A stretch of 64,000 bases of DNA from assembly GCF_008017825.1 (NCBI RefSeq), contig NZ_VRLS01000086.1, positions 372,001-436,000 of the forward strand. The letters are read 5' to 3'. Source of the DNA: Mesonia sp008017825 (GTDB lineage Bacteria > Bacteroidota > Bacteroidia > Flavobacteriales > Flavobacteriaceae). Of the stretch, positions 8,375 to 16,950 are shown piece by piece (position 1 is the first letter of the stretch; the number at the start of each line of letters is the position of its first letter). The notes under the pieces are model-generated. The model saw nothing but the letters and a program-made list of their open reading frames with translations. It was not told the DNA's origin and made no database searches. The position numbers and the translations under genes are program-made.

Positions 8375-10018
8375 TTATGTTTGAATCACTCCTAGATTAA
8401 AGTCTTTTGTAATTGGAGCATGATTAGCGGCTTCAATTCCCATAGAAACCCATTTACGAGTATCTAAAGGATTGATAACTCCATCAGTCCAAATGCGCGA
8501 AGCTGCATAATACGGACTTACTTGTCTGTCATAATCTGCTTTGATTTTATCAAAAAGCTCTTTTTCTTTTTCAGGGGTAATTTCTTCTCCTTTTTTCTTT
8601 AATGAAGCTGTTTCAATTTGTAATAATACCTTAGCTGCAGAGTTTCCACTCATTACTGCTAATTCTGCACTTGGCCAAGCTGCGATTAAACGTGGGTCAT
8701 AGGCTTTTCCGCACATAGCGTAATTACCCGCACCATAAGAATTTCCGATAACAATCGTAAATTTAGGAACTACTGAATTACTTACTGCATTTACCATCTT
8801 GGCACCGTCTTTAATAATACCGCCGTGCTCGCTTTTACTTCCTACCATAAAACCAGTAACATCTTGTAAAAACACTAACGGAATTTTCTTTTGATTACAA
8901 TTTGCGATAAAACGAGTAGCTTTATCGGCAGAATCAGAATAAATAACACCACCAAACTGCATCTCTGTAGGTTTAGTTTTAGCCGAAGTAGTTTTTACAA
9001 TTTTTCTTTGATTGGCTACAATTCCAACAGCCCAACCATCAATACGCGCATAACCCGTAATAAGCGTTTGACCATATCCATCTTTATAAGGTTCAAAATC
9101 TGAATCATCAATTAATCGATTGATAATTTCCATCATATCGTATTGGTCACTTCGTTTTGCAGGTAAATGTCCAAAAATCTCTTGCGGATCTAATTTCGGT
9201 TTAATTGCTTTCTTTCGGTTAAAACCAGCTTTATCAAAATCACCAATTTTATCCATGATATTTTTAATCTTAGATAAAGCGTCTTTATCATCTTTGGCCT
9301 TATAATCGGTCACACCGCTTACTTCGCAATGTGTTGTGGCGCCACCTAAAGATTCATTATCGATACTTTCTCCAATAGCGGCTTTTACTAAATAGCTACC
9401 GGCTAAGAAAATACTTCCAGTTTTTTCAACGATTAAAGCTTCGTCACTCATAATAGGTAGATAAGCTCCCCCAGCGACGCAACTTCCCATAACAGCAGCA
9501 ATTTGGGTAATTCCCATGCTACTCATTACTGCATTATTTCTAAAAATTCTTCCAAAATGTTCTTTGTCAGGAAAAATCTCATCTTGCATAGGTAAATATA
9601 CTCCTGCGCTATCTACTAAATAAATAATAGGAAGTCTGTTTTCAATCGAAATTTCTTGTGCACGTAAATTCTTTTTTCCAGTAATAGGAAACCAAGCTCC
9701 AGCTTTAACAGTAGCATCATTGGCTACAACAATCACTTGTTTACCAGATACGTAACCTATTTTTACCACCACACCACCGCTAGGACAGCCACCGTGTTCT
9801 TCATACATTCCTTCTCCTGCAAAAGCACCAATTTCAATAGATTTACTTGGATCGTCCAATAAAAAATCGATACGCTCTCGTGCAGTCATTTTTCCTTTGG
9901 CGTGATGCTTTTCAATGCGTTTTTCACCACCACCTAGGTAGACTTTTTTAAGTTTACTATTTAAATCTGAAACCAATAATTTATTATGGTCTTCGTTTTT
10001 ATTAAATTTTATATCCAT
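8375..10018 (-). CDS. Acyl-CoA carboxylase beta subunit (carboxyltransferase)
   Basis: Carboxyltransferase half of a biotin-dependent acyl-CoA carboxylase, moving CO2 from biotin to an acyl-CoA in the cytoplasm. The 547-residue length and two crotonase-like halves fit the propionyl-/methylcrotonyl-CoA family. Typical stretches are the TARERIDFLLDD N-terminal block, two oxyanion-hole-like Gly clusters (GSCVAGGAYLP and GNSYGAGNYAMCG) and AWPSAELAVMSG near the C terminus. The pattern resembles methylcrotonyl-CoA carboxylase beta more than PccB, but the substrate is uncertain. No biotin carboxylase or carrier gene is nearby. A structured repeat element lies 22 nt upstream of the start codon in the leader. 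Confidence 0.85.
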   Translation of the reverse strand: MDIKFNKNEDHNKLLVSDLNSKLKKVYLGGGEKRIEKHHAKGKMTARERIDFLLDDPSKSIEIGAFAGEGMYEEHGGCPSGGVVVKIGYVSGKQVIVVANDATVKAGAWFPITGKKNLRAQEISIENRLPIIYLVDSAGVYLPMQDEIFPDKEHFGRIFRNNAVMSSMGITQIAAVMGSCVAGGAYLPIMSDEALIVEKTGSIFLAGSYLVKAAIGESIDNESLGGATTHCEVSGVTDYKAKDDKDALSKIKNIMDKIGDFDKAGFNRKKAIKPKLDPQEIFGHLPAKRSDQYDMMEIINRLIDDSDFEPYKDGYGQTLITGYARIDGWAVGIVANQRKIVKTTSAKTKPTEMQFGGVIYSDSADKATRFIANCNQKKIPLVFLQDVTGFMVGSKSEHGGIIKDGAKMVNAVSNSVVPKFTIVIGNSYGAGNYAMCGKAYDPRLIAAWPSAELAVMSGNSAAKVLLQIETASLKKKGEEITPEKEKELFDKIKADYDRQVSPYYAASRIWTDGVINPLDTRKWVSMGIEAANHAPITKDFNLGVIQT

Positions 10019-10040
10019 GGTTAATTGTTATTCAAATTAT

Positions 10041-10136
10041 GGGCGTTTCCCATTTACCAATGGGTCAGGCTTTCGCTACTCGCTTCCCAATTATCATTGG
10101 GAGAGCTTAAACAGGCCGCTCAATCCTTAACGCAAA
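10041..10136 (-). repeat. Structured leader-like element, copy A
   Basis: Read on the minus strand, it runs from TTTGCGTTA to AACGCCC and contains AGCGGC, a CCCAAT/ATTGGG hairpin, the core TAGCGAAAGC and a CCCATT/AATGGG hairpin. The anchors match copy B (10699-10810), while the hairpin arms differ in sequence yet still pair. Its 3' end is 22 nt from the start codon of the acyl-CoA carboxylase gene, in the sense direction. I recall similar motifs being common between genes in Flavobacteriaceae but know no name or function. Confidence 0.75.
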
Positions 10137-10220
10137 TGTTTGGTAGCGAAAATACAAAAACCAAAACTTATTTTAGCCCTAAAGATTTGTTATAATCTTA
10201 GTTTTTTATAGAATAGATGC

Positions 10221-10228
10221 TATTTTTG
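10221..10228 (+). promoter_or_regulatory. Candidate -7 promoter box (TATTTTTG)
   Basis: Exact match to the Bacteroidota -7 consensus TAnnTTTG, 48 nt upstream of the small membrane protein gene. No convincing -33 TTTG at the usual spacing. Confidence 0.5.
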
Positions 10229-10275
10229 TACACTTACTACAATTAAGTTTTATTAAAAATTAAAGTACATTAGAA

Positions 10276-10458
10276 ATGAGCATGAATAAAAATACTGTTT
10301 TGGCTTGGGCCACATTTATCATGATTGTCGTTGGAGTAGGGTTAATTGCCTTAGGGGCTTTTAAATATTCAGAAGTAGCTGGTTATGGTTTTGCAGCGGT
10401 AGGGATAGGTTTTTTTGCTATTGCTTGGGTATTTAATGCTTTAAAGGGGCGAGTTTAA
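10276..10458 (+). CDS. CAL67264-family small membrane protein
   Basis: A 60-residue protein with two hydrophobic segments (about residues 8-27 and 34-53) joined by a short loop (KYSEVAGYG) and ending in NALKGRV. I recognise the pattern as the CAL67264 family of tiny membrane proteins found across flavobacteria. Function unknown. Met3 (MNKNTVLAW) is an alternative start. It sits alone between the two structured repeat elements, with its own candidate promoter. Confidence 0.82.
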   Translation: MSMNKNTVLAWATFIMIVVGVGLIALGAFKYSEVAGYGFAAVGIGFFAIAWVFNALKGRV

Positions 10459-10698
10459 TCAATTTTAAATGGTTACAAGTTTCCTAAAACTAAAGTAATC
10501 TTTATTACAATTATAGATTTACATAAGTTGAATAGGAATTCGTATATATTTATCTATCTCAAATTAGTTGGATATAAAAATTAAGATTATTTAAAGTACT
10601 CTATTTATAATGCTCATAAATATAAAATGATAATGTTAGAGAATTGAGCATGGTTTTCTTAAACAAATACACGTGTTAACATCATTATTTTTTAGATA
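10459..10698. other. AT-rich intergenic stretch, nothing recognised
   Basis: This part of the 378-bp gap between the small membrane protein and ettA holds no ORF of note and no clear hairpin. The remainder of the gap is repeat copy B (10699-10810) and a 26-nt leader. Confidence 0.6.
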
Positions 10699-10810
10699 TT
10701 TGCGTTAGCGATAACAGCGGCATCCTCCTTTTTTGCGATTCAGCAAAAAACAGAGATATAGCGAATAGCGCGACCTCACTTACATTTTTTATGAAAGTGT
10801 GGTAACGCCC
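10699..10810 (+). repeat. Structured leader-like element, copy B
   Basis: Plus-strand copy: TTTGCGTTA, AGCGGC, a hairpin with arms TTTTTTGC/GCAAAAAA, the core TAGCGAATAGC, GACC, a CACTT/AAAGTG hairpin, then TAACGCCC, with GCGTTA/TAACGC able to close the whole element. It ends 26 nt before the ettA start codon, the same placement as copy A relative to its gene. Shared anchors with exchanged but still complementary arms point to selection on structure. Confidence 0.75.
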
Positions 10811-10836
10811 AATAAATTCATAAAAACAAAATTACA

Positions 10837-12528
10837 ATGGCAGATGATAAAAAGGTGATTTTTTCCATGTCTGGACTCACCAAAACGTATAAGAATGCAA
10901 ATACTCCGGTTTTAAAAAACATTTATTTAAGTTTCTTCTACGGAGCTAAAATTGGAATTTTAGGTCTTAACGGATCTGGAAAATCTACCTTACTAAGTAT
11001 TATAGCAGGACAAGAAAAAAACTATCAAGGAGATGTAGTTTTTTCCCCAGGCTATTCGATTGGATATTTAGAGCAAGAACCTAAATTGGATGAAGACAAA
11101 ACGGTTTTAGAGGTAGTAAAAGAAGGAGTTGCAGAAACCATGGCGGTTTTAGATGAGTATAACTCCATCAACGATCAATTTGGGTTACCTGAAGTTTATG
11201 AGGATGCAGATAAAATGCAAAAACTGATGGACAAACAAGCTACTTTGCAAGATAAAATTGATGCAACCAATGCTTGGGAAATTGATACTAAATTAGAAAT
11301 TGCAATGGATGCGTTAAGAACTCCAGATGCCAATAAGAAAATAGGGGTACTTTCTGGAGGTGAGCGTCGTCGAGTGGCTTTGTGTAGATTATTATTACAA
11401 GAACCAGATATTTTATTATTAGATGAACCAACTAACCACTTAGATGCCGAATCGGTACATTGGTTAGAACATCACTTACAACAATATAAAGGAACTGTAA
11501 TTGCTGTTACTCACGACCGTTATTTCTTAGATAATGTTGCTGGATGGATTTTAGAATTAGATCGCGGAGAGGGAATTCCTTGGAAAGGGAACTATTCTTC
11601 TTGGTTAGATCAAAAATCTAAGCGAATGGCTCAAGAGCAAAAATCGGCTTCTAAGCGTCAAAAAACTTTAGAGCGAGAGTTAGAATGGGTAAAGATGGCG
11701 CCTAAAGGAAGGCAAGCCAAACAAAAAGCTCGTTTAAATAACTACGATAAGTTGATGAGTCAGGATCAAAAGCAAATGGATGAAAAGCTAGAGATCTACA
11801 TTCCTAACGGTCCGCGTTTAGGAAATAATGTGATTGAAGCTGTAGGGGTAAGCAAAGCTTTTGGAGATAAGTTATTATATGAAGATTTAAACTTTAAGCT
11901 TCCGCAGGCTGGTATCGTGGGGATTATTGGTCCTAACGGAGCTGGTAAAACCACTATCTTTAAAATGATTATGGGTGAGGAAACATCAGATAAAGGAGAA
12001 TTCAAAGTAGGGGAGACCGCTAAGATTGCTTATGTAGACCAGAGTCACTCAAATATTGATCCTGAAAAAACCATCTGGCAGAACTTTAGTGATGAGCAAG
12101 ATATGGTGATGATGGGCGGTAAAGAAGTAAATTCTAGAGCTTATTTAAGTCGGTTTAACTTTAGCGGAAGCGAACAAAACAAGAAAGTAAATATGCTTTC
12201 TGGTGGTGAACGTAACCGTTTACATTTAGCGATGACTTTAAAAGAAGAAGGAAACGTTTTACTTCTCGATGAGCCTACCAATGACTTGGATGTAAATACA
12301 CTGAGAGCCTTAGAAGAAGGTTTGGAAAACTTTGCAGGATGTGGGGTAGTTATTTCTCACGACCGATGGTTCTTAGATAGAGTATGTACACATATTCTTG
12401 CTTTTGAGGGAGATTCTCAAGTGTATTTCTTTGAAGGAAGTTTCTCTGATTATGAAGAGAACAAGAAAAAACGTTTAGGAGGCGATGTAATGCCAAAACG
12501 AATTAAGTATAAAAAGTTAACTCGTTAA
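10837..12528 (+). CDS. ettA: Energy-dependent translational throttle protein EttA (ABC-F)
   Basis: ABC-F ATPase that binds the ribosome E site and gates entry into elongation according to ATP/ADP. Two ABC domains: first Walker A GLNGSGKST, signature LSGGERRRV and Walker B LLLDEPTNHLD; second GPNGAGKTT, LSGGERNRL and LLLDEPTNDLD. The linker rich in Lys, Arg and Gln (about 265-320) is the P-site tRNA interaction motif. The 563-residue length matches EttA (about 555) and there are no membrane segments, so it is not a transporter. Transcribed alone after a leader carrying the structured element; it ends in a strong terminator. Confidence 0.93.
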   Translation: MADDKKVIFSMSGLTKTYKNANTPVLKNIYLSFFYGAKIGILGLNGSGKSTLLSIIAGQEKNYQGDVVFSPGYSIGYLEQEPKLDEDKTVLEVVKEGVAETMAVLDEYNSINDQFGLPEVYEDADKMQKLMDKQATLQDKIDATNAWEIDTKLEIAMDALRTPDANKKIGVLSGGERRRVALCRLLLQEPDILLLDEPTNHLDAESVHWLEHHLQQYKGTVIAVTHDRYFLDNVAGWILELDRGEGIPWKGNYSSWLDQKSKRMAQEQKSASKRQKTLERELEWVKMAPKGRQAKQKARLNNYDKLMSQDQKQMDEKLEIYIPNGPRLGNNVIEAVGVSKAFGDKLLYEDLNFKLPQAGIVGIIGPNGAGKTTIFKMIMGEETSDKGEFKVGETAKIAYVDQSHSNIDPEKTIWQNFSDEQDMVMMGGKEVNSRAYLSRFNFSGSEQNKKVNMLSGGERNRLHLAMTLKEEGNVLLLDEPTNDLDVNTLRALEEGLENFAGCGVVISHDRWFLDRVCTHILAFEGDSQVYFFEGSFSDYEENKKKRLGGDVMPKRIKYKKLTR

Positions 12529-12545
12529 AAGTAACTTTAAAGTAT

Positions 12546-12579
12546 AAAAAAAGCCCTTGAAATTTCAAGGGCTTTTTTA
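12546..12579. terminator. Bidirectional intrinsic terminator
   Basis: Perfect AAAAAAGCCCTTGAA/TTCAAGGGCTTTTTT hairpin between convergent ettA and the transketolase C-terminal subunit gene. Confidence 0.93.
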
Positions 12580-12596
12580 TTTGAGAAAGAATAGGA

Positions 12597-13550
12597 TTAT
12601 TTTCTCTCGATAACTTTTTTAGTAGCTTTGATAATAGCTTCGGCGTTAAGACCGTATTTATCCATCAATTGTTCTGGAGTTCCGCTTTCTCCAAAAGTAT
12701 CTTTGGTAGCTACAAATTCTTGTGGAGTAGGATGGTTTTTAGCTAAAACGCGAGCTACACTTTCTCCTAATCCGCCAAGGAAATTATGCTCCTCTGCAGT
12801 AACTATACAGCCTGTTTTCTTTACAGAGTTTAAAATAGCCTCATCATCTAAAGGTTTAATCGTATGAATGTTGATTACTTCAGCTGTAATTCCTGCTTCT
12901 TCTAATTGTTCTGCAGCTTGAAGTGCTTCCCAAACTAAGTGACCAGTAGCCACAATCGTTACATCAATTCCTTCAGTTAACTGTACAGCTTTCCCAATTT
13001 CAAATGTTCCATTTTCTGGGGTAAAGTTAGCTACTTTTGGTCTTCCAAAACGTAGGTAAACTGGTCCGTCATGTTCAGCTATAGCTATGGTAGCTGCTTT
13101 GGTTTGATTGTAATCACAAGTATTGATGACAGTCATTCCTGGAAGCATTTTCATTAGTCCAAGATCTTCTAGAATTTGATGTGTTGCCCCATCTTCTCCT
13201 AAAGTTAAACCTGCGTGAGAAGCACAAATTTTTACATTTTTCCCAGAATAGGCTACACTTTGACGAATTTGATCGTACACCCTTCCTGTAGAGAAGTTAG
13301 CAAAAGTTCCGGTAAACGGAATTTTTCCTCCAATGGTCATCCCTGCTGCCATCGAAATCATATTAGCTTCAGCAATTCCTACTTGAAAGAAACGATCGGG
13401 ATGATTTTCTTTAAACGCATCCATTTTTAAGGAACCCGTTAAATCTGCACACAAGGCTACTACGTTTTCATTCTTTTTTCCTAATTCTTCTAATCCTGCT
13501 CCAAAACCAGAGCGTGTATCTTTTTTACCTGAATCTGTATATTTTTTCAT
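12597..13550 (-). CDS. Transketolase, C-terminal subunit
   Basis: Second half of a split transketolase (pyrimidine-binding and C-terminal domains, 317 residues), working with the gene just upstream to move two-carbon units in the non-oxidative pentose phosphate pathway. The pyrimidine-binding region contains VGIAEANM with the catalytic glutamate that activates thiamine diphosphate, followed by GLTLGEDGATHQ and YLRFGRP. It lacks the diphosphate-binding GDG motif, which is in the partner. The genes are 19 bp apart on the same strand. Two-gene transketolases are usual in Bacteroidota. Confidence 0.92.
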   Translation of the reverse strand: MKKYTDSGKKDTRSGFGAGLEELGKKNENVVALCADLTGSLKMDAFKENHPDRFFQVGIAEANMISMAAGMTIGGKIPFTGTFANFSTGRVYDQIRQSVAYSGKNVKICASHAGLTLGEDGATHQILEDLGLMKMLPGMTVINTCDYNQTKAATIAIAEHDGPVYLRFGRPKVANFTPENGTFEIGKAVQLTEGIDVTIVATGHLVWEALQAAEQLEEAGITAEVINIHTIKPLDDEAILNSVKKTGCIVTAEEHNFLGGLGESVARVLAKNHPTPQEFVATKDTFGESGTPEQLMDKYGLNAEAIIKATKKVIERK

Positions 13551-13569
13551 TTTGTGTGTGTTGTGCTGA

Positions 13570-14415
13570 TTAATAATCTCCTAGAGTTTCTGCATTTTGA
13601 GAAAGACCTGTTTCTAATTGCTCATCGTTAGGAGCTTTACCATGCCAAGCGTGTGTGTGCATCATAAAATCTACACCATTACCCATAACTGTATGTAATA
13701 AGATACAAACAGGTTTTCCTTTTCTGGTTCTAGATTTTGCTTCTTTTAAACCTTCAATTACTTTGGTAATGTTATTTCCTTCTTTTACTTCTAAAACGTC
13801 CCAGCCAAATGCTTCGAACTTATCTTTTATATTTCCTAGAGGAAGAACATTATCTGTACAACCGTCAATTTGCTGTCCGTTAAGGTCTACCGTAGCAATA
13901 AGATTGTCTACTTTATTTCCGGCAGCATACATAATAGCTTCCCAGTTTTGACCTTCTTGTAACTCTCCATCTCCGTGTAAAGAATAGATAATATGAGAAT
14001 CTTTATTTAATTTTTTAGCTTCGGCTGCACCAATGGCAACAGACATACCTTGACCTAATGAACCAGAAGCAATTCTAATTCCAGGTAAACCTTCGTGGGT
14101 AGTTGGGTGTCCTTGCAAGCGAGAATCTAAGAGTCTAAACGTGTTAAGTTCCTCTACAGGGAAAAATCCGCTTCTAGCGAGAACGCTATAAAATACAGGA
14201 GAAATATGACCATTAGAAAGGAAGAAAAGATCTTCGTTATTTCCATCCATGGTAAAATCTGTAGAAAAATCCATCACCTCTTGGTAAAGTGCAGTAAAAA
14301 ATTCGGCACAACCAAGAGAACCTCCTGGGTGACCACTATTTACTTTATGAACTTGCCTAAGAATATCCCTTCTTACTTGGGTTACAAAATCTTCTAGTTG
14401 TTGTGTGTTGGGCAT
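13570..14415 (-). CDS. Transketolase, N-terminal subunit
   Basis: First half of the split transketolase (281 residues), carrying the thiamine diphosphate-binding motif GDGELQEGQNWEA with the downstream NGQQ. SGHPGGSLGCAE near residue 28 and SNGHISP near residue 90 are substrate and cofactor contacts typical of transketolase. It is the first gene of the two-gene unit, and its partner begins 19 bp downstream. It diverges from tgt across a 198-bp gap that must hold both promoters. Confidence 0.92.
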   Translation of the reverse strand: MPNTQQLEDFVTQVRRDILRQVHKVNSGHPGGSLGCAEFFTALYQEVMDFSTDFTMDGNNEDLFFLSNGHISPVFYSVLARSGFFPVEELNTFRLLDSRLQGHPTTHEGLPGIRIASGSLGQGMSVAIGAAEAKKLNKDSHIIYSLHGDGELQEGQNWEAIMYAAGNKVDNLIATVDLNGQQIDGCTDNVLPLGNIKDKFEAFGWDVLEVKEGNNITKVIEGLKEAKSRTRKGKPVCILLHTVMGNGVDFMMHTHAWHGKAPNDEQLETGLSQNAETLGDY

Positions 14416-14587
14416 GATAAAAGTGTTGTTAAATCAATTTCTGCAAAAGTAACTTTAATTCAAGGCTTTTAAAAGAAAATTAAGGCTAATTATCAACTAA
14501 AAAATGTGAATAAATCTTCAAAAAACCTATTTTAGAATTAAATACTTGAAGTTGCTTAATTTTTACAAGCCATTACTTATAGTTGTT

Positions 14588-14595
14588 TATCTTTG
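14588..14595 (+). promoter_or_regulatory. Candidate -7 promoter box for tgt (TATCTTTG)
   Basis: Exact TAnnTTTG match 18 nt before the tgt start codon, giving a very short leader. No clean -33 TTTG is seen at the normal distance. Confidence 0.55.
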
Positions 14596-14613
14596 CCACT
14601 TTGAAAAAGAGAT

Positions 14614-15744
14614 ATGGAATTTGATTTATTAGCTAAAGATAGTGGTAGTAAAGCCCGAGCTGGAGAAATAACTACAGCACACGGAAAAATAGAAACCCCT
14701 ATTTTTATGCCTGTTGGTACTATTGGTACTGTAAAAGGAGTTCACCAAAGAGAACTTAAAGAAGAAATTAACCCAGATATTATTTTGGGTAATACTTATC
14801 ACCTTTACTTAAGACCCCAAATGGAAGTCTTAAAAAAAGCTGGTGGATTACATAAATTTATGAATTGGGATCGCAATATCTTAACCGATAGTGGTGGTTA
14901 CCAAGTTTATTCTCTTTCGGCAAACCGAAAGATAAAAGAAGAAGGTGTGAAATTTAAGTCTCATATTGATGGGAGTTATCATTTTTTTACGCCCGAAAAT
15001 GTGATGGATGTTCAACGTACTATTGGTGCAGATATCATCATGGCTTTTGATGAGTGTACACCTTATCCTTGCGATTATCGCTATGCAAAACGATCTATGC
15101 ATATGACGCATCGTTGGTTGGATCGTTGTATGAATCATTTTCATAACACACCACCCCTTTACGGATATGATCAAACTCTATTTCCTATTGTACAAGGGAG
15201 CACCTATAAAGATTTAAGACAACAATCTGCCGAATATATTGCTAACGCTGGAGCGGAAGGAAATGCAATAGGTGGACTTTCTGTAGGAGAACCTGCCGAA
15301 GAAATGTATGCGATGACTGAAGTGGTGACGGCTATTTTGCCCGAAGACAAGCCTCGTTATCTTATGGGAGTAGGAACACCTATAAATATTTTAGAGAATA
15401 TAGCATTAGGGGTAGATATGTTCGATTGTGTAATGCCTACTAGAAATGCTAGAAATGGAATGCTTTTTACTGCCCACGGAACCATCAATATCAAAAATAA
15501 AAAATGGTATGATGATTTTTCACCTATAGATGAAATGGGAATTACTTGGGTTGACACCGAATATTCTAAAGCATATCTAAAACATTTATTTTCGGTGAAT
15601 GAAATGCTTGGCAAGCAAATTGCAACCATTCACAATTTAGGATTTTATCTTTGGCTAACTCGAGAGGCTAGAAAACACATTATAGCTGGAGATTTTAGAG
15701 AATGGAAAGATAAGATGGTTAAACAAATGGATAAAAGATTATAA
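14614..15744 (+). CDS. tgt: tRNA-guanine(34) transglycosylase without the zinc cysteines
   Basis: Exchanges guanine-34 for preQ1 in GUN-anticodon tRNAs during queuosine synthesis. The TIM-barrel catalytic residues are visible: D92 in DSGGYQVYSL, the GGLSVGEP loop and nucleophile D271 in FDCVMPTRNARNG. Length 376 fits the family. The usual zinc site (CxCxxC about 30 residues before a His) is altered: where PECDCYVCRN-type sequence is expected the protein reads DEMGITWVDTEYS (from residue 306), with no cysteine, although the downstream TIHNLGFYL histidine remains. Bacteroidota homologues may share this. The downstream permease gene begins 1 nt after the stop, indicating co-transcription. Confidence 0.93.
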   Translation: MEFDLLAKDSGSKARAGEITTAHGKIETPIFMPVGTIGTVKGVHQRELKEEINPDIILGNTYHLYLRPQMEVLKKAGGLHKFMNWDRNILTDSGGYQVYSLSANRKIKEEGVKFKSHIDGSYHFFTPENVMDVQRTIGADIIMAFDECTPYPCDYRYAKRSMHMTHRWLDRCMNHFHNTPPLYGYDQTLFPIVQGSTYKDLRQQSAEYIANAGAEGNAIGGLSVGEPAEEMYAMTEVVTAILPEDKPRYLMGVGTPINILENIALGVDMFDCVMPTRNARNGMLFTAHGTINIKNKKWYDDFSPIDEMGITWVDTEYSKAYLKHLFSVNEMLGKQIATIHNLGFYLWLTREARKHIIAGDFREWKDKMVKQMDKRL

Positions 15745-15745
15745 T

Positions 15746-16825
15746 TTGAAAATATTAGACTGGTATATTCTTAAACGCTATTTAGGAACGTTTTTTACGT
15801 TGCTATTGTTGTTTATTCCTATTGGGATAACGGTAAATCTTGCCGAAAAAATCGACAAAATTTTAGTAAATGAAGTTCCGTTTTTAGAGGTTTTCTATTA
15901 TTATATAGACTTTACCATTTACTTTGCTAATTTACTTTTTCCTATATTCTTATTTCTATCTGTTATATTTTTTACCTCAAAGCTGGCAAATAATACAGAA
16001 ATTATTGCCTTTTTAAGTTCAGGGGTATCCTTTAATCGATTTCTAAGACCTTACCTTATAGGAGCGACTTTAATTTGCCTTGGAGCTCTAGTAATGGGGA
16101 TGTATTTGGCACCTAGTGCTAGTCAAGGGTTTAATGATTTTACCTATAAGTATCTAAAGCATGGAAGAGATGCAGCAGAAACAAAAGATGTTTTTAAACA
16201 AATAAATGATGATGAGTTTATTTTTGCTACCAATTTTGATCCTAAAAATAAAACCGCAAGTAATTTCACTTTAGAAAATTTTAAAGGAAATGTACTTCAA
16301 TTTAAGATTAGTGCTAGTAGATTAAAGTTTAACGAAGAAGATTCAATTTACACCTTATCTAATTTTGAGAAAAGGATCGTAGGAAAGAATTCAGATGATA
16401 TTTTATTACAGCATAGAAAATTAGATACGGTTTTACCCTTTGAATTTGGTGAGCTTACACCTGTATCTTATATAGCAGAAACTAAGAATTTTACAGAGCT
16501 TAACGAGTTTATAGAACAAGAAAAGAAAAGAGGTTCTGCTAACATTAACCGTTATAAAGTGGTAGCATACAAACGTTGGAGTTTACCTGTTTCAGCCTAT
16601 ATTTTAACCATTATTGCTGTAGCAGTTTCTGCAATGAAGCGAAGAGGAGGGATGGGAGTAAACTTAGCAATAGGAATTGCTATTGCCTTTGTATTTGTGT
16701 TTTTTGATAAAGTATTTGGTACCATGGCAGAGAAATCTACTTTTTCACCGCTTATAGCTGTGTGGTTTCCAAATGTATTTTTTGGAGTTCTAGCTATTAT
16801 CTTGCTAAGAAAAGCGAAACGCTAA
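15746..16825 (+). CDS. LptF/LptG family permease (lipopolysaccharide export)
   Basis: Inner-membrane permease subunit of the Lpt machine that lifts lipopolysaccharide from the inner membrane. Six membrane segments are seen: three near the N terminus (about 12-32, 50-75, 98-120) and three near the C terminus (about 275-292, 300-318, 330-350), with a beta-rich periplasmic domain between, exactly the YjgP/YjgQ layout; 359 residues is typical. The start is TTG at 15746, one base after the tgt stop; the residues LKILDWYILKRYL are the conserved N terminus. Whether it is LptF or LptG cannot be decided here. Confidence 0.88.
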   Translation: MKILDWYILKRYLGTFFTLLLLFIPIGITVNLAEKIDKILVNEVPFLEVFYYYIDFTIYFANLLFPIFLFLSVIFFTSKLANNTEIIAFLSSGVSFNRFLRPYLIGATLICLGALVMGMYLAPSASQGFNDFTYKYLKHGRDAAETKDVFKQINDDEFIFATNFDPKNKTASNFTLENFKGNVLQFKISASRLKFNEEDSIYTLSNFEKRIVGKNSDDILLQHRKLDTVLPFEFGELTPVSYIAETKNFTELNEFIEQEKKRGSANINRYKVVAYKRWSLPVSAYILTIIAVAVSAMKRRGGMGVNLAIGIAIAFVFVFFDKVFGTMAEKSTFSPLIAVWFPNVFFGVLAIILLRKAKR

Positions 16826-16884
16826 GTTGATGAGTTAAATATTCTTCCGTAAAGAAAAATTCAATTTAAATTAATAATTCTTAG

Positions 16885-16917
16885 TTTGATTACACAAGAA
16901 TAAGTTTTATATATTTG
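16885..16917 (+). promoter_or_regulatory. Bacteroidota-type promoter of accA
   Basis: TTTG (16885-16888) followed after 21 nt by TATATTTG (16910-16917), an exact -33/-7 pair for the Bacteroidota primary sigma factor, 33 nt upstream of the accA ATG. Confidence 0.75.
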
Positions 16918-16950
16918 TAGGCTATAAACTAATAAAAGCCATAACCCACT

